A DNA stretch of 64,000 nucleotides from Kocuria massiliensis (GTDB lineage: Bacteria; Actinomycetota; Actinomycetes; Actinomycetales; Micrococcaceae), in NCBI RefSeq assembly GCF_900169715.1, contig NZ_LT835161.1, forward strand, positions 62,001 through 126,000, in the 5' to 3' direction. The notes under the pieces are model-generated. The model ran no database searches. It saw only the letters and a list, made by a program, of their open reading frames with translations, and had not been told where the DNA came from. A program made the position numbers and the translations under genes. The stretch's first letter is position 1; each line of letters opens with the position of its first letter. Below are positions 62,728-64,000 of the stretch, piece after piece.

Positions 62728-63854
62728 TCGTCTCCGAGGCGCCGGGCAAGCTCTACGTCCTGGGCGAATATGCGGTGGTCGAACCTGGTCACCGTGCGGT
62801 TCTCATCGCCGTCGACCGGCACGTGCGCGTCGAGGTGCTTCCTGCACCGCGCGAAGGAGCCTTGCGCTCGACCGCCAGCTCATCCTCCCTGGTGTGGCGG
62901 CATCGTGGCGATGTCTTGGAGATTGACGACGACGTCGCGGGATTTTTCCGCTACCTCATCGCCGCATTGCAGACGGTTGAGGCCCTGCGTCGTGAACGTG
63001 GGATCGAGCCGCAACACTATGAACTTCACGTCAGCAGCGGGCTCGACGACGCCACAACGGGCGCGAAGTTCGGATTGGGATCTTCGGGGGCCGTGACGGC
63101 GGCCGCCGTGGGTGCCATAGGGCGGGTATACGAGATGGACCTGACCCCGGAGCAGTTGTACCGGCTGGCCATGATCGCGACCGTTCAGGTCACCCGCACG
63201 ACCTCGGGCGGGGACCTTGCCGCGAGCTGCCTGGGTGGCTGGGTTTCGTACTCCTCCCCTGACCGTGACTGGCTGGCTGCCGCGTCGACAGAGCGCGGCG
63301 TCGAAGAGCTCTTGTCAATTCCGTGGCCCGGTCTTAGTCTGCAGCGGCTCGATGGGCCCGACGGTCTCCTCGACGTTTCGCCGCTGGACGTCCGTGTGGG
63401 ATGGACCGGAGAACCCGCCGACACCCCGGAACTCGTGGGAAAAATGCGTCAGAAGGCACCGATCCCGGCCGAGCTCTTGGCGCGCAGCGATTCTCGAGTT
63501 GAAGCCTTCAGCAAGGCTCTGACCACCGGAAACGTGTCTGACATCGGAACTATCGTGGCCGAGGCTCGGGCGATTTTGGGAGAATTGGCCGAACAACGAG
63601 GCACCGTGATCGAAACCCAGGAATTAACGGCGCTCGTCGAAGCCGCGTTATCCGTGGGTTGGTGGGCCAAGTCTTCCGGATCTGGGGGTGGGGATTGCGG
63701 CATGGCCATTGCCCCCGCCGGTACACCGTCCACCAGCCTGGACCGTGCCTGGGAACGTGCCCATATTCGCCCCCTGGACCTTCGCGTATCTTCTCGAGGA
63801 CTCACGACCTATACCGAAAACGCCCGCTCCACCAACCCGAGGGACGCCGCATGA
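62724..63854 (+). CDS. Phosphomevalonate kinase
   Basis: 376 aa. GHMP kinase: SEAPGKLYVLGEYAVVEPGH at the N-terminus, the ATP loop FGLGSSGAVTAA, TSGGDLAASCLGGWVSY and KSSGSGGGDCGMAI near the C-terminus. It makes mevalonate 5-diphosphate, the substrate of MvaD. This is the bacterial GHMP type, as in Staphylococcus/Streptomyces MVA operons. Fourth-gene start overlaps its stop (ATGA, 63851-63854). Confidence 0.93.
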   Translation: MIVSEAPGKLYVLGEYAVVEPGHRAVLIAVDRHVRVEVLPAPREGALRSTASSSSLVWRHRGDVLEIDDDVAGFFRYLIAALQTVEALRRERGIEPQHYELHVSSGLDDATTGAKFGLGSSGAVTAAAVGAIGRVYEMDLTPEQLYRLAMIATVQVTRTTSGGDLAASCLGGWVSYSSPDRDWLAAASTERGVEELLSIPWPGLSLQRLDGPDGLLDVSPLDVRVGWTGEPADTPELVGKMRQKAPIPAELLARSDSRVEAFSKALTTGNVSDIGTIVAEARAILGELAEQRGTVIETQELTALVEAALSVGWWAKSSGSGGGDCGMAIAPAGTPSTSLDRAWERAHIRPLDLRVSSRGLTTYTENARSTNPRDAA

Positions 63855-64000
63855 TTCGAAGCCGCAAAGACGACCATCTGAACTACGCCGCGGCCCAGCA
63901 GCGAGAGGCGCCGTCGCACACCGAGTGGGACGACGTCCGGCTCGTACACCACGGCCTGGCAGGCATCGACGTGGATCAGGTCAGCATCGCGACGTCTCTT
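63851..64000 (+). CDS. fni: Type 2 isopentenyl-diphosphate delta-isomerase, N-terminal part (cut by window edge)
   Basis: The first 50 residues (MIRSRKDDHLNYAAAQQ) carry the RKDDH signature of the FMN-dependent type 2 isomerase, which interconverts IPP and DMAPP. Position at the end of the mvk-mvaD-pmk series agrees. The rest lies outside the window; HMG-CoA reductase and synthase may follow. Confidence 0.9.
   Translation, partial: MIRSRKDDHLNYAAAQQREAPSHTEWDDVRLVHHGLAGIDVDQVSIATSL

Overview
The window reads as a chromosomal segment of a high-GC Gram-positive actinobacterium, most likely of the Micrococcales and possibly near the Micrococcaceae. The evidence is the pbpA-rodA-pstP-fhaB-fhaA envelope/Ser-Thr kinase cluster, an IdeR/DtxR-type iron box, a CsoR copper regulator, a PdxS/PdxT vitamin B6 synthase with a MocR regulator, many GTG starts, and repeated leaderless starts in which a TANNNT -10 box lies 6-8 nt before the start codon. 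A mevalonate isoprenoid operon at the right end is an uncommon trait in this phylum. I cannot name the genus. No prophage, insertion sequence, integrase, CRISPR array or rRNA was seen.

Layout. 1-5.3 kb: leftward cell-envelope and signalling cluster (PbpA, RodA, PstP, FhaB, FhaA). 5.6 kb: tRNA-Leu(CAG). 6-15.4 kb: metabolic and housekeeping genes (Zn alcohol dehydrogenase, two small membrane proteins, metallophosphoesterase, GH2 beta-mannosidase, ferritin with an iron box, cold-shock protein, SDR). 15.4-17.6 kb: an accessory-looking stretch with a highly structured putative RNA and an AbiEi/DUF559-like gene flanked by direct copies of a hairpin repeat. 17.6-25 kb: S4 RNA-binding protein, UvrA paralogue, MatC-like carrier, MATE exporter, orphan EfeO lipoprotein. 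25.2-27.5 kb: a TPP (thiamine pyrophosphate) riboswitch in front of a two-gene SDR/flavin-monooxygenase operon. 27.6-37 kb: alarmone-hydrolase-like HD protein, FdhF/YdeP molybdoenzyme, pdxST, an ascorbate-type PTS operon with its GntR regulator, and a MocR (PdxR-like) regulator. 37-47 kb: small membrane proteins, amino-acid permease, csoR-copZ-copA copper operon, GH15 enzyme, ABC-F protein, then a second large block of the hairpin repeat. 47-52.6 kb: M48 protease, lipoate ligase, secreted C39-like protease, secreted chitin/cellulose-active LPMO. 52.9-60.4 kb: hexarate (glucarate/galactarate) catabolism, LysR regulator and GntP transporter. 60.8-64 kb: mvk-mvaD-pmk-fni mevalonate operon, cut by the window edge.

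How the genes work together. The hexarate operon runs kdgD, alpha-ketoglutarate-semialdehyde dehydrogenase, gudD, and a second enolase-superfamily dehydratase, all leftward. Together with GntP it would take up an aldarate and convert it to 2-oxoglutarate. In this sequence gudD is frameshifted by an exact 14-bp tandem duplication near its 3' end, so the downstream dehydratase may be the only intact entry enzyme. Copper homeostasis (CsoR box, CsoR, CopZ, CopA) is self-contained.

The most notable regulatory arrangement is the TPP riboswitch controlling a short-chain dehydrogenase and an NtaA/DszA-type FMN monooxygenase. Neither is a known thiamine biosynthesis enzyme, so this is a candidate new thiamine salvage or degradation module. 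The most notable unexplained DNA is a dispersed repeat family (core GTTAGGTGG...CCACCTAAC flanked by degenerate ~19-nt units) at three loci.
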